A DNA stretch of 64,000 nucleotides, taken from Lithospermum erythrorhizon. Lineage: Eukaryota > Streptophyta > Magnoliopsida > Boraginales > Boraginaceae. Below, piece after piece: positions 1-12,100 of this stretch; the first letter of the stretch is position 1, and every line of letters starts with the position of its first letter. The stretch lies in the NCBI GenBank assembly GCA_019722365.1, contig JADFUC010000462.1, positions 26,931-90,930 of the forward strand, read 5' to 3'. Below the pieces are notes generated by a model. It was not told where the DNA came from, searched no databases, and worked only from the letters and a program-made list of their open reading frames with translations. Made by a program: the position numbers and the translations under genes.

Positions 1-165
1 TCAAAAAGAAACTCAATCTTAAAAAGTACTTAAACGACACATAAATATTAAATTAAATTAAACAAAAAAAATGACAATAGCATCTAGCACTACTACAATA
101 GCTTGTATGAGCAAGAAGTGAAAAAATTCAAAACATTCGAGAAGTTAAAGTGTAATAATCTTAAA

Positions 166-243
166 GATGCAATCAAGTAGAAATAAGAACATTCCACAAA
201 TTAAAGTACCAATCAAGTAGAAATAAGAAGATTCCAGAAATTA
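166..243. repeat. Short tandem duplication, unit about 36 bp
   Basis: Two adjacent copies of a unit beginning CAATCAAGTAGAAATAAGAA and ending in a variant of ATTAAAGT, differing by a few bases. It lies downstream of the possible minus-strand exon at 392-511. Nothing else recognisable is seen in 1-390. Confidence 0.6.
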
Positions 244-391
244 AAGTGAAGTTCTATTGCTGCTGCCTTAATGTAGACATCAATCGCTTGATACAAGTTG
301 TAGTATGGAAGGTCGGACCATTCGCTTGTTAAATAGATTGCAGAGGTACTAGCAGTTAAGCAGATCTATAGACTAAGCAACAATATCAGTA

Positions 392-511
392 TTACCTCAC
401 TTGTAGTTGACGATTTTCTAGTTTCAACTGCGCTAACACCTCTGGTGAATAATTACTCTGCCATTCATACTTATCAAAATTATCCGAGTACACGATAGTC
501 TTACATGTCAT
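392..511 (-). CDS. Possible small ORF or first coding exon, unknown product
   Basis: On the minus strand an ATG at 511 opens a 39-codon frame ending in TAA at 392-394. Its composition is protein-like: acidic and aromatic at the start (SDNFDKYEWQ), then a helix-like stretch (SPEVLAQLKLENRQLQ). Upstream is a good splice acceptor (pyrimidine-rich tract ending CAG at 528-530). The frame's end overlaps possible donors (GTGAGG at 400, GTAATA at 395), so this may be an exon rather than a complete peptide. I do not recognise the family. Alternative: a chance ORF. Confidence 0.3.
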   Translation of the reverse strand: MTCKTIVYSDNFDKYEWQSNYSPEVLAQLKLENRQLQVR

Positions 512-812
512 TATATGTACCTCAGGACTGAATAATTAATTAAGTGAAAGGTTACTGAACTGTAATCAAATCTCAAAGACAAAGAAAAAAGTTCAAAAAA
601 CAAAACCAGCCAAGCCTTGCACGGCTAAAATAAACAAGGAGAAGCCTATTAGGTAGAACTTAGAAGTTCACTCTCCTAAACAAGAAGCAAAACTTTAACA
701 AATTAATCATGAACTAACACTGATCTGAACTAAATATAGTAGAAAGAGAGATTGCCGTGCAAATACAATAAAATTAAAAGAGAATCATAAAATCAAACTA
801 TCAAATATTTAC

Positions 813-960
813 CTTTGCTGTCGATATTAGAGACCAGCGAGGCCGAATTCTGTTTTCAAGGAAGGCGACGCTTGAGAAGTTCAAGATTAGCTGATTTCTG
901 GACAAATAAGCACCAAGTTGAGGGACTTCCAATATGATTCTTTACATAAAACATCCGTTA
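813..960 (-). other. Possible upstream exon of the 392-511 unit
   Basis: Minus-strand sequence ends in a plausible donor (AAAG followed by GTAAATATT, donor bases at 811-812). One frame is open across most of it. It would splice to the acceptor at 528-530. No family is recognised, and it could be 5' untranslated sequence. The stretch 961-1125 shows nothing. Confidence 0.2.
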
Positions 961-1125
961 AACCTAACAAAATAACCTTAATTTGAACCACATAACTACG
1001 AATGACAAAAAGAAGAAAAATACTATGTTTGCCTGACTCGTGCAACAACTATGGGATAATTGAAAAGGACAATGCTAAAGGTAAGAAAAAGGGCAAAAGG
1101 CACGATGATCTCGAGTCCCCTTTAG

Positions 1126-3076
1126 CTTCTTAAGGATTTTTTAAGCATCTTGCTTAAAAATGATAAAAATGTCTCTTACACATTTTAAGCGAATTTTAGA
1201 TCCAATAAATAAATTAATAAAACAATATAAATAACCCAAAAAACCACTTTTATCAATCTCCATAAAAATGAAACTTAACTCAATCCCTAAAAACCTCCAT
1301 TTTCTGAAACCAAAACAAAAAAATCATCACTAAAAAAACTATACACGTTATCCTAAAATACCTCCAACAATAAAACGTAAAACACAATCCGTATTAGCCT
1401 GTAAAAATCAATTGAAGCAAAACATCAATGGCGAAAAAAGAGCTAAACTAAAATAAAATAAAATTGGTAAGATACTTTTAAGCATAAATCGGTGTTGCAT
1501 TTTATTAAACCGACATAAACTGAATGTCCAATAAAAACATAATAATTAAGACTTGAAAACGAATTTCGACCGTGCTTAAAGAAATGAGCCAAATTTACCC
1601 ACTTCATATGATTAATTTGGTCTTGGAAAATGAATAATATATGCTATTTATGTTAATTATAAGTTATTCATTCTTAAATACCTATCAAGTTGTTTATATA
1701 TTGATCAATCAAAAATAAGTATGAATCGGGCAATTGGGACGAAGTATCGATTCATATAGCTGACTTGAAAATAAAATACATATGTTGTTTATGTTGATGA
1801 TATGCTATCCATTATTAATAATTTTTTGTTGTTTATATACCGAATCACCAAAACAAACATGAATTGGCAAAAATGATGAAGAATTGGATTCATATAGTAA
1901 GATTTGACAATGAATAACATATGATATTTATGTTGCTGATAAGTTATCCATTATTGACACTTTTTGGTTCTTTATATATATTGGATAATCACAAAACAAA
2001 CATTTAATCAAGCAACGCTGTTAATCGGACTACATACATAGTTGGATTTAAAAATGAATAAATATACGGTGTTATGTCAGTTAATAAGTTATTCATTTTG
2101 AAATTTTTTGGTTGTTTATATATGCTCTGAATCACCAAAATAAGCATGAAGTGGCTAAATTGCAAGAGAATTTGATATACATAGTTGGACTTAAAATGAA
2201 TAACATTATTTATGTTGTTGATATGTTATCCATTCTTGATACTTTTTGGTTATTTATATATTCATGAATCACCAAAATAATTAGAAAATGGCTAAAAATG
2301 AAGTAATTCAATTTTTGAAATGTATTCATATTTAAGTCTTATTGAATATGAGAATATGAACTTAAATAAACCAAAAATGATGAAGAATTGATACACATTT
2401 TATTAATTTTAATAAAAAAAATCAATATTTTAAAAATACTATTGATACTAATCCATTTTGTATTAAATTTTATGTTATAACATTCGAAAATGTTTCAAAA
2501 AGTTAAGAATGTCAATTTTACGTGGTAAACCAATGAAAATACACTTGTGTATATTACTTGAATTCGAGGACTCAATAAAAGTTAAAACTAAACTTGTGAC
2601 TCGAGAGTAAGGAAGAATAAAAGTAGAAAGGAAATATATCAAAATATTTTATTATAATAATTCAAAAAATAAAATAAAAATTAGGAAGAAACTTTTAATT
2701 TCAAATGAACGAAAAATGGTAAAGTTGATAAAAAAAAGAAATTAGATCAATTTCCAATCTATTAAAATTTGGAAATAATAAATTAGTTGGGGAGAAAATT
2801 TGTAATTCAAAAAAGAAAATAAAGGTAAGTCATAAAATCTTTTTGATAATTCAATTCTAGTTTAAATCACACTCTCTAAATCGCATATACTGTGAGGAAG
2901 CAAATCAATATTTAGATTTTTTTAATTATATATTTTAATTAAAACGCGTAATGTCCAAAATGCCCCTGTTTTAACATAGCTATTGGATGAGAATCTCTTC
3001 AAAGATGCTTAAAAGATGCTGATCTAACGGTGATATATGAACTTAAGCACCCTGCTTAAACTTTTCCTTAAGCATG
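1126..3076. mobile_element. Putative non-autonomous TIR element carrying an internal tandem array
   Basis: The ends form an imperfect inverted repeat of about 36 bp: 1126-1161 against the complement of 3040-3076. Shared blocks are CTTAAGGA, TTTAAGCA and TGCTTAA in the same order and at the same spacing. The interior is AT-rich, has no ORF of note, and holds five copies of a 142-bp repeat at 1623-2330. The overall form suggests a non-autonomous DNA transposon. I cannot define a clear target-site duplication, so the superfamily is open. Confidence 0.45.
1623..2330. repeat. Tandem array, five units of about 142 bp
   Basis: Unit starts, marked by a TTG(A/G)AAATGAATAA-like phrase, lie at about 1623, 1765, 1904, 2047 and 2191, giving spacings of 139-144 bp. 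Each unit repeats the order TTTATGTTG, AAGTTATCCATT, TTTTTGGTTGTTTATATA, GAATCACCAAAA, then a GGATTCATATAG-like end. The units are clearly diverged, so the array is old. It sits inside the inverted-repeat element 1126-3076. Confidence 0.75.
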
Positions 3077-3079
3077 TAA

Positions 3080-3330
3080 GTTGTAACTCGATGATCACTC
3101 TATAGTCGGGTTAAGGTCTCACTCGATCACTTACGCTTCAAAAATACTTGGCCACATTTATGTTTCAAATATGGTCTCGGCCGTACTTCCGCTTGTTTTT
3201 GCAGTGGACGTTAAATCGATCACGGCCTACGTGGTTTCTAATGAGGGGTAATTTAGTAATTTACACTCCACCTTTCCCCAAAAAATTGGAAAATGAAAAT
3301 ATGTTAAGCCTCAAATTACCGAATCCTAAA
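3080..3330 (-). repeat. Dispersed repeat family, copy 1
   Basis: The complement of this stretch matches about 15720-15960: both contain GGAAA-rich sequence, a run encoding 'ttactaaattacccatcatta', CACGTGATC-like sequence, an ACGTCCA phrase, then ATATTTGAAACATAA followed by GTGATCGA-like sequence. A third relative is at 47560-48240. No coding capacity. Probably a fragment of a non-autonomous element. Confidence 0.55.
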
Positions 3331-4249
3331 TTGAAGAACCTTTTAATAAAAGTCTAATTCAATTTTTGTGAACTTTCTCATAAATCAGGTCTAAACATTT
3401 CCAATTGAAATTTAAGCAATAGTCTATGGGTCAATCCATATTCTAAATATTGTGACAAAGGTGCTGCTAAGGCCTCAAGAACCGCTGAGGAATTATATGA
3501 TTTTCCGTCATTCTGTTTAACGATATCTAATTTCACCCTTTCACGGCAAATTGTTTCATATCGCTTTTGGTGCTTAGTTAATTTTGCTCATAGTTTAGAG
3601 AATTACATTGGATTGAACTTAATATACCCATCGCTCAAGCTGTGAGAAAATGTTAAAAGTAGTAAGAGCTTGAGTTTAGAAAGAAGATCGATATTGTCAA
3701 GCAGGAGTCGTGATCTCATCAAAAATTTAGAATGAAACTTGCGCAGAGAATTTGGAGTTTGAAAGGGAATTGACAAAGAAAGATTAATAATTAAGTGTTT
3801 GACAAAAATGCCTCAAAGGGATTTTTATAATCTTAAGTGTTCTAGTGTTGTTTTGGTTTGTTGGGGGCTCAAATGATGAGTTTCCATAGTGTTATTATGG
3901 TGGTTTTACATTATTGTTGTATTTCAAAATAATTTAGAGGCTTAATGTCAATTTATGTTGTATTTGAATATGTTTCGATGTTCAATGAATTGTTATCTTT
4001 TTCATTCCAAGAACAATGAAAAGTTAAGTAGAAGAATAACACATCCAAAATTATTTACATTATTAGGATTTAAAAATAAAAATGTTAGAGCTTTACAAAA
4101 GAAGATCTCTAAATATTGTTTAGTGAAGAATGATGTTCAATATCTGCATTTGTTAAATAATTAAAGTATCTAAGAACATGACCAAAAGTTATCCTAATAA
4201 CTAAGCTCTCCTTTCTTCTTTTGTTATTCGTTGTTCCACTTTTAAATTC
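3331..4249. other. AT-rich interval without a recognised gene
   Basis: Only short ORFs without family resemblance are seen. The right part probably grades into the far C-terminal end of the MULE relic on the minus strand. Confidence 0.4.
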
Positions 4250-7200
4250 AGTGCCTCGCTTGCTCCATCTTGCCCGTTTGAGACGCCGTAGAACAATGGC
4301 ATTGGGAGCTTATAACTACCTTTCAACTTGGCAAATATCATCATTGTCATTATAATGATTTGGGACAACTCTGAGCTTCAAACTCATCTCCCTCTTCTTT
4401 AAAGTTTTGTCTCACAATTGTGGTACCTTTCTTCTTCTTCTTGAGGCATTGATCGGGAGGTCTGCCCATTTTCGGGCTTGTAGGAGGCCGGCCGCTCGTT
4501 CATTTTCAAGTTAGGAGGCTGTCATAATTTCATTTTAAGTGCTGGAGAGTGCTCGAGTCAGCTTTGTTGCTTCTTTTTCTTGCTTCAGAAGTCGCAATAT
4601 AATCAGCTGTAGATCACCAATAGAGAAAAAAAGCTGTGATTTAAACAATACAATGCTTTACCTTAACATGCCCTTTCCCCGATTTTCCGCTTTGACAACC
4701 TCTTGTCAGAACTGGGCCTCCACACCAACCACATTGGGCAATCACCCAATTTTCTTAACTTATCATTTCTGCTCTTTCTGATTTTACCTTTATGTCCTTT
4801 TTTCTACTTTTTTTTTGGTCTACCAGCTAATTTCACATATATGGTACAGAGGCATACCACTACCTTTATCCCAAAGATGCGGTCTAGTCTGAAATGACAC
4901 TTAGAATGAGTCTGTGAAAAGGTAGTCTTTATGACATTCGTATGGGCAAGTGATGATTCCTTCCTATATTTCAAACACGATACGGTACGACTACATGGTA
5001 TTTTACTTAATTTCCAAGCTCCACAACTATCAAGCTTACAGTTGTCAATGTAATATTGTTCAAAGATGAGCCTTAACTTGAAATCCATTTCTACCATTCC
5101 AAATATATGTGTAACCAACACATTCATCTATATGCTCATCTAAAATCCTCTTAATCTTAACATACAAAGGTCCTGGCTTCTTAGACATAGCCAAATATCT
5201 ATCCTTAATTTATTGATATGAATTATAGTTCAATATTGGGAAGAAGCAATTCCTGAAGTGAGGCCATGAGAGTTAAAATACTAATGGCCATTGTCGTGAT
5301 AGTGTGTCACTGAAAGCACATTATGAAGCAGTTAAAGCTCTACACCAATACTTGCACCGCATTCTCTATCCATCTATGAAAAGAAGTTGTTGTTTATTTC
5401 CATTCTAGCCGGTGGTTTGTTTTGAACTGCTTTTGTTAGTAAATTTGGCAACCTCCCACAACTGGGCCTCCTTAGAAGCCGCTTCCTTTCATTTCTTTTT
5501 GGAAGTTCAGATGCGCCAGACACAATTCATTTCTATATAATATTTCAGAAAATCTCTTAATAACCTCATTCCGCTTAATCAAAAAAAATGAAAGTCAGCT
5601 TTAGCTTTTTGTAAAGATTGTAAATAAGTAAAGATTGCAAACAAGTAATTACCTTTTGTTTGTCAGAGACTACAACATATTCTTCCTGGTTTACTATGCC
5701 TATGTTCAGATCATCCCTTCCAAAAAATCATTCCCATGGGTTCCCGCATTTTGTTTTCCACCACCGCCTGCTATAGGCTAACAACCATTGTTGCTGTTTA
5801 GGCCTACTGCTGTCAATATTTGTTGTATGTACAACTTTTTAGTGTGGCATCCTTCCAAACCAATAACCTTTCTATTAACCAACATTAACCCTCTACTATG
5901 GCTGAGGTGCGCATATAACCTCCCCGAACACACATGGCTTCAGGGATCGATGGGATCAACATAGTCGAGATAACAAAGGCTTGCACGAGTCTTCATTAGC
6001 CTCAGTGATGTGATTGTCAAATTAGATTGATCTACATCATCTCCATTGATTTTTTTAAATGCCTTCTCTTTTATTCTTCTAGCACAGTTCTTGCCAATAA
6101 TTAGCTAATAGCTCAGTTTAACAAATACCAACAATATATACAATGTATTAGTTAGTATACATACAACAAACAACTAGAAAAATAATTGTGGCACTAATTA
6201 CCTTAAGTGCAGCCTGTGTAATGTCTGGAAGAAGTCTGATTTTGCCTTCAAGAATCTTGGCCAGGAATGTACTATTACAAAGGGTAATTTTCATGTCTGG
6301 ACAATCATTATGTCTTCTATTAACTTTTCTAACACACAAGTCTGTATCTCCTAGCATGTAGTCCTTAGCAATCCAAATGGAGAAGTTACATGGGAATCTA
6401 CACTTCACAGATATCCTAGAATTATCATTACTAGCTAGCCAAATAGGCTTATGATACAGAATGGAATACCATCTCACTGCCTCTATCACTGTCTTTAGTA
6501 AAATTAAACTTGGAAAAAACAATGGTTCCTTATATTTTTTCTCATTGTATTTTGTATCCTTTCTAGCTTGGGCGCTCTACAACCTTTCATCACTACAAGA
6601 GGCAATGCTCTTACGCCACAATAGCCTCTTTTTACTCAAAATCAGTCACCTACTTCATCATCACTTTCACTCTCCATCCTCCTGTCAACTTCCTTTCTTG
6701 AAACTCCTTATCATATCTTGCATAAGTGCCAGATTTTTTCTTTGACTGTGATGAAGAGCCTACCCAATCAGATGCAAATTTGCTCTGACTTTCTCCAACA
6801 ATTTCTTCAATATTTGCAGCCTCTCTAGTAAGCTCATTAAATTTGCAACTTCTCTACCAAGGTCATTAAATTATGCATGTTCCTTTCTCAAGGTTCTTAG
6901 ATTTTCCTCCCTAATCTCATTATCCAACTCTTCATCATATTTGTCTCCTACTTAAAGAAAAGCAATATCATTATCTAAATCTCCTTCACTAATGTACTTT
7001 ATCATCATCACCCATACTACTTTTACAATCTTCATTTTGAGAGTTAGCTTTCCAAAAGGTTATCCATCAATAAAATACTATTACTAAATTCTAATTTTAC
7101 ACAACTCCAACAACTACAAAGTCAGAATATGGCATATGATGGACAATCCTTCTAATCCTCTATCCTTATTATACAACCTAGTAAACTCTCGATTTTGGAC

Positions 7201-7260
7201 AATAATCAATGTAGACATCAAAGAACCTTCCCTTTAGTGCAAACTCTCTTAATTCATTCA
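4250..7260 (-). pseudogene. MULE (MuDR-type) transposase relic
   Basis: Read on the minus strand, pieces appear in the order expected of a plant Mutator-like transposase. About 7250-7040 is an N-terminal segment with GRFFDVYIDY. About 6760-6690 is a linker. 6522-6148 is a MuDR DNA-binding-type domain (PIWLASNDNSRI...FLAKILEGKI). About 6100-5940 carries ARRIKEKAFKK. About 5870-5760 carries RKVIGLEGCH..LLTAVG-like sequence of the DDE core. A SDKQK block ends at a plausible donor at 5651-5652. 5127-4804 holds the SWIM zinc finger (CKLDSCGAWKLSKIPCSRT) and a basic GRPKKK tail, and about 4735 is a zinc-knuckle-like QCGWCGG. The residue expected to be Asp in the first DDE block reads Glu (GLEGCH), and stops and frameshifts break the frame. 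It is non-functional, and I could not define its terminal inverted repeats. Confidence 0.85.
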
Positions 7261-7801
7261 CATCCTTATCACAATATGTTGCTCTCAACCTAGATCAGAT
7301 CTAATTCGCCTCGAGTCGTGTGACGCCTCGAGGTTGAATCGCCAACCTGCATATCGAGTCAATGATAATGACGGTCGACACGAAAATCATCTATTTAATA
7401 ACCAATAAAACTCCGATAGTTTGATAAAGGGAAGTTAAACCAAAAAGGTTGTAATACGTAGACAATCCATCGTGACATCGCCACCCAAAACCAAACTATA
7501 AAGTTTCATCACATACCAAGTCGCAAATGTTCCACAAAATAGTTTACAATTTTACATCCCAAAACAAATGTAAAAAAAATGAGTACATCAAAGCCAGAAG
7601 ATGACTGCCGAGGATCCCTGCCACTGCCCTCACTCTAGGTAAATCACGAGACTACTATTCTAAGCTAACTTTCAAATGACACCGTCAATCTAAAGGCGGG
7701 AAGGAGAAAATGACAAATTAATGGGAACGAATCATTACTTCGATTTCAGAATCTCTACCCACATCCGAACGAGGCACACAATAAAGTGATTAAACGTGGC
7801 G

Positions 7802-7827
7802 ATATATATATATATATATATATATAC
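7802..7827. repeat. (TA)n microsatellite inside the LTR
   Basis: An uninterrupted TA run at the same LTR position as the longer run at 13091-13135. The run was therefore present, and has since changed length, in the ancestral LTR. Confidence 0.9.
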
Positions 7828-8060
7828 AACAAAGAAATATGTCAATTATCCAAGGCATCATAAATGGAAATAACCAATAACATACACAATAATATGTAGG
7901 ACTCAACTTACGTTAACTCACATGTCATACCCCATATCTCATATCACATAATCAAACAAGTAAAACAACATGATTTCGCAACACGTTCATACTACAACGA
8001 CAATAAAACAAACTTACAAAAATGAAACCACAACAACATCACATATAATATTTCACTTTT

Positions 8061-8185
8061 CTCCCGGCGTGCCCACCCTTCGAACACCCAACAACAACAT
8101 ATCCTTTCACGTGCTCACCCTTCGAACACCCAACATCGTCATATCCTTTTCCCAGCGTGCTCACCCTTCGAACACCCAACATCAT
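8061..8185. repeat. LTR-internal tandem repeat, three units
   Basis: Three units of 42-46 bp carry CTCACCCTTCGAACACCCAA and a following CATATCCTTT. The other LTR has the equivalent array at 13380-13500, more diverged in its third unit. Confidence 0.75.
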
Positions 8186-9114
8186 CCCAACATCCTCAAT
8201 TCAAACAATTCACAATTCACACATACAATACCAAACATGCTGAGTCATAACAATAATCTCTAATGTAGTATTCATAATATACATGATACAATAAATTTTT
8301 GTATGTAACCCCATAACAAAAAATAGTATTACTGGCCCATAAACAATATAATTCGAACTTGAATACACCCAAACATATACATACTGAAAGGACCTACACT
8401 CAAACATACATGTACTCAAACATAAATACCACAAAAATAAATATACCATAATGCATCTAACACAACCACCATACAAGTCAACATTTCACAATATCACCAT
8501 ACCTAATGTGATATCGCTTATAAATACGTATAATATCAAATAAAATCAATTTACCATATACTTCACTCAAAACATAAACGAGGTAATAAACGAGTGATGA
8601 TAAATCTCCACTGCTAGTACCACTACCAATCACCAATCGCTCCGCGACGCTGCTCCGGCCCGAGTCCCAACAGTAACACTCGAAAATATAATCACAAAAT
8701 ATTCAACAAGATCGGACCTTTTTACCTCAAACGACGAGACGACGGCGGGTGCCTTCCAAAAATTTGAGGTCCAAAGCTGGTAGACGGAGGAGAAAATTAA
8801 AGAAGAAGAAACGAAAATTTTTGAGAGACTCTCTCTCGGCAACAGCGCAGGAAGAAAAGAAACGGGAAACGAAGCAGTGTAGTTTGGGCTTATTTCGACG
8901 AAAGTTGGGTAATCAAGCAGCCCAAAGTCCAACCGCAAAACCTAACATTTTAATTCTATCGATACGGCCTCGCTTTAACTTATCTCGACACTAACTCCTA
9001 AACATTAACATTAACGTACATAAAATATTAAGTGGGTTTCCAAATTCTTCGTAAATAAATTTATTAATCTCACATTTTAATTTATTAATTAACGAGTCGT
9101 TACCGGTTTTTACA

Positions 9115-12100
9115 TTCTACCCACCTAACAAAAATTTCGGCCCTCAAATTTCAACTAAATGCTACGAAGTGTAAATCAAAACAACCATGATCACTAACCT
9201 AGATCTAAAAGCCGAAGTGGGGTAATCTGTTTCTCATCCTCCTCAAGGCCCCACGTGGCTTCCTCTACTGACATGATTCCTCCACAACACTTTTACCAAT
9301 TTCAGCTTTGTTCCTCAAAGACCTTCTTTCGATCCAAGATCCTCACCGTCCCTCTTCATAGGTTACCTACACCCATAAGTCGGCCCGGGCTCGAAACTCT
9401 AAGATTTCAAGGACTCATCCGCACGTACTTCCTCGGGCAAAGACACATGGAAATCATCATGAATCTCTCCAATTTCTAGAAAATCCTTCACATTCTTCAA
9501 TTGCCGAGAAGCTATGTAATTACCCCCATTCTCAAAGTATATTTAACTCCCAAGCCATGTAGGATAATTCTTCTCATGATTCTTCAATTGTCGAGAAGCA
9601 TATGCAATTACCTTCCCATTTCCAGATCAATACGCAACCTGAATCACGTTAAGATCGCCGCACACCACATACCCCCCGACGGTAGTGTCAACACCGGGCG
9701 CTTCTAGTCAATCTCCTCTTCAAATTTCATTGAAACAAAGGCCACACCTCCTTGCCCCAAACAACGGTACACCATTGTCCACTTGATCATCGAGCAAATG
9801 ATCAAATCTAAAAGTCTCAGATGAATCTCCCCAGAATATCCAGCCTAAACCCAAGAAAATTCCTCACCACCACACCCTGAAGGGCCTCTCTCCACCATCA
9901 CCTGCTTCACCTCAGGGGTCCACACCCACACCTTCGCCCGAGATAACGTGATCCAAAAAATTGTACCTTCCCCAACCAAAATTCACACTTTCGCAATTTC
10001 ATGCACAACTTGTTTACCCATAAGATTTCCAATACTTTCAAATGTCATCAAGTCCATTCAGTTTTAAATAGAAATAGGAAGTATAACCACAAACTTATCC
10101 AAAGACCAAAAACACGATTCATTCAGTCCATGAAAGTCACGGGTGCATTTGTCAACCCAAACGCATCACCAAGAACTCATAGGTCCAGATTTACCCCTTA
10201 AAAGGCCGATCTTGATATATCATCTTCCTTAATTCTCAATCGTGATATCTAGACCTCAAATGTTCTTGGAAAGACCTTCATCCCTCGCTGGTCAAAAGAT
10301 CATCAATCATTGGCAACGGTACCGGTTCTATTAGTCACTTTATTCAACCGCCGGTAATCAATACAAGCTCATCGCTCCATCCTTCTTCTTGACGAACAAT
10401 ACCGAGCACCATGGAGAAGACTCCGCCTTATAAAATCCCTTTTCCAACAACTCCGCGAATCAAGGCTCAACTCATTCAACTCTAACCAGCTGGTATTTCA
10501 TAGATATCGGAGCCGTCTCGCACTAATTCTCATCGCACCAATCTCTCCGCCGAGGTGGCCTCATAATCTTTTCGAAACACATGCTCGAATTCTCTGCCAA
10601 CTGACATTTTCCAAATTAGGTCATCTTCTTCAAATCCGCTACGTAACCCAAATACCGAATACATCCCTTGTCTGAATAACTTACGAGTTTAATCGAGATC
10701 ACACAAGATGATAAAAATTTTCCTAACAATCAATTCAGTTAAATGGGCTAAACACAATCTCCTTATGGTGATAATTTATTACATGGCGTTTTCCCCAAAG
10801 ATCAAGTCAAAAATCCAGCTAACTCAAAGGGTAATGTATCCACTTAATACATGATTATCAACACTTGGGTGGACAATTTCTATAAACCTCACTCACTTAA
10901 CCGACCTCCCACCGGTAAGTTTGAGAAGACAAAGGTACTTCCTCAGACAGTTCAATTTAAATAGCTTTAGTTGTACCCAGAGATATAAAAGAGTGTGGCT
11001 CCAGAATCAAACAATACGCGAGCATCAAGACCATGTAAAGATAGAGTACCTGTCACCATTCTCGGAATATCCCATGCCTCCCCGCCCGCGCGATCGCATT
11101 AATCCGCTTCACCGCCTGTGCCAACTCCACTCATACTGCTACCCGCTACACCCATCGATCTACCACCAAATCTCGGGTTCTAGCCATGCCCTCCAAACCC
11201 AACCTCGACCGCCCGAGATCCACCTCTCCAAAATCGTGTCGAACGAAGTGGCTTACTCTACTCGTACTCCACATGTTAAGGACATACATTTGCAAATGCC
11301 CCTGTCACGACACTGAAACACGCTACCCTCTGTGTCGACATAATCTTCTCGCCTTGTGCCCACTCGCCCCACACCTGATAACACCTAACATGCACATCCG
11401 GCCGAACACCGGGGGCTCACCGTGAAAATCACTCATTCTAGGAGGTACACGGTGACGTACCGGTAAAGCCCTCGAAATCCGGGTCGAATTGCACGGTAAT
11501 CAAATGGCTCGTCCCCGGGCGGTGCCGCCGAAGTCTCCTTCCGAATCCCCTCGTCGGTACGGGCCCCGTAGCTCCACCACATCAAACCTCCTCTCTTTTC
11601 ACCTCGGGCCTCCCGCTTATGTCCCTCTCCCACTGCAACGCCGCATTCTCAACCGGTGAAAAACCGTGTAAGTGTGAACAAGGACAAGCCTTAATCTATA
11701 ATCTCAGCCAGTAAAGCCTGCGATCCTCTGTATTGGGTACTCGAATCAAACGGCACAAGTCGCTAAACCTCTTCATACCTATCAATCGCTCTTCTCCCCT
11801 GTCGCATTCTAACCAACTCCCTCTCCATCGCATACATACAGTCTCCAAACGTACCTTTGCCTAAAAAGTTCCCCTAATCTAACCTTAAGCGATCGCATCT
11901 CACCCCTAGCCACCAAATCTTTGTGGACACGGGTTCCACCAACTCCTAGCTCCTCCCGACAACTGATACACAGTAAACTTCACCTTTAACTCATCTCCCA
12001 AACCCATAGGTTCAAACTTATTCTCTAATGCCTCTGAATGAGATTCCAGAACCTCTCGCCGGCACTACGAAATCCTCAAAGTGTCCTTCTTCAGAAAAAC

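Larger units (their letters stand above)
7299..9114 (-). repeat. 3' LTR of Gypsy A
   Basis: This matches the right-hand LTR over most of its length: the phrases ATCATCTATTTAATAACCAATAAA, ACATACCAAG, CACAAAATAG, ATTTCGCAACACG and TTAATTAACGAGTC occur in both in the same order. Read on the minus strand it begins TGTAAAAACCGG at 9114, next to a purine-rich AGGTGGG tract-like sequence inside the element. It contains a (TA)n run at 7802-7827 and three 42-46 bp tandem units at 8061-8185. It lacks about 665 bp present in the other LTR. Confidence 0.85.

Noticed and set aside
8630..8994. ORFs of 102 (-) and 81 (+) codons
   Set aside because: Both lie inside the 3' LTR of Gypsy A. The lysine/arginine-rich plus frame comes from a purine-rich stretch.
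10921..11425. Plus-strand ORFs of 131 and 79 codons
   Set aside because: They run antisense to the Gypsy A gag/protease region in C-rich sequence and match nothing.
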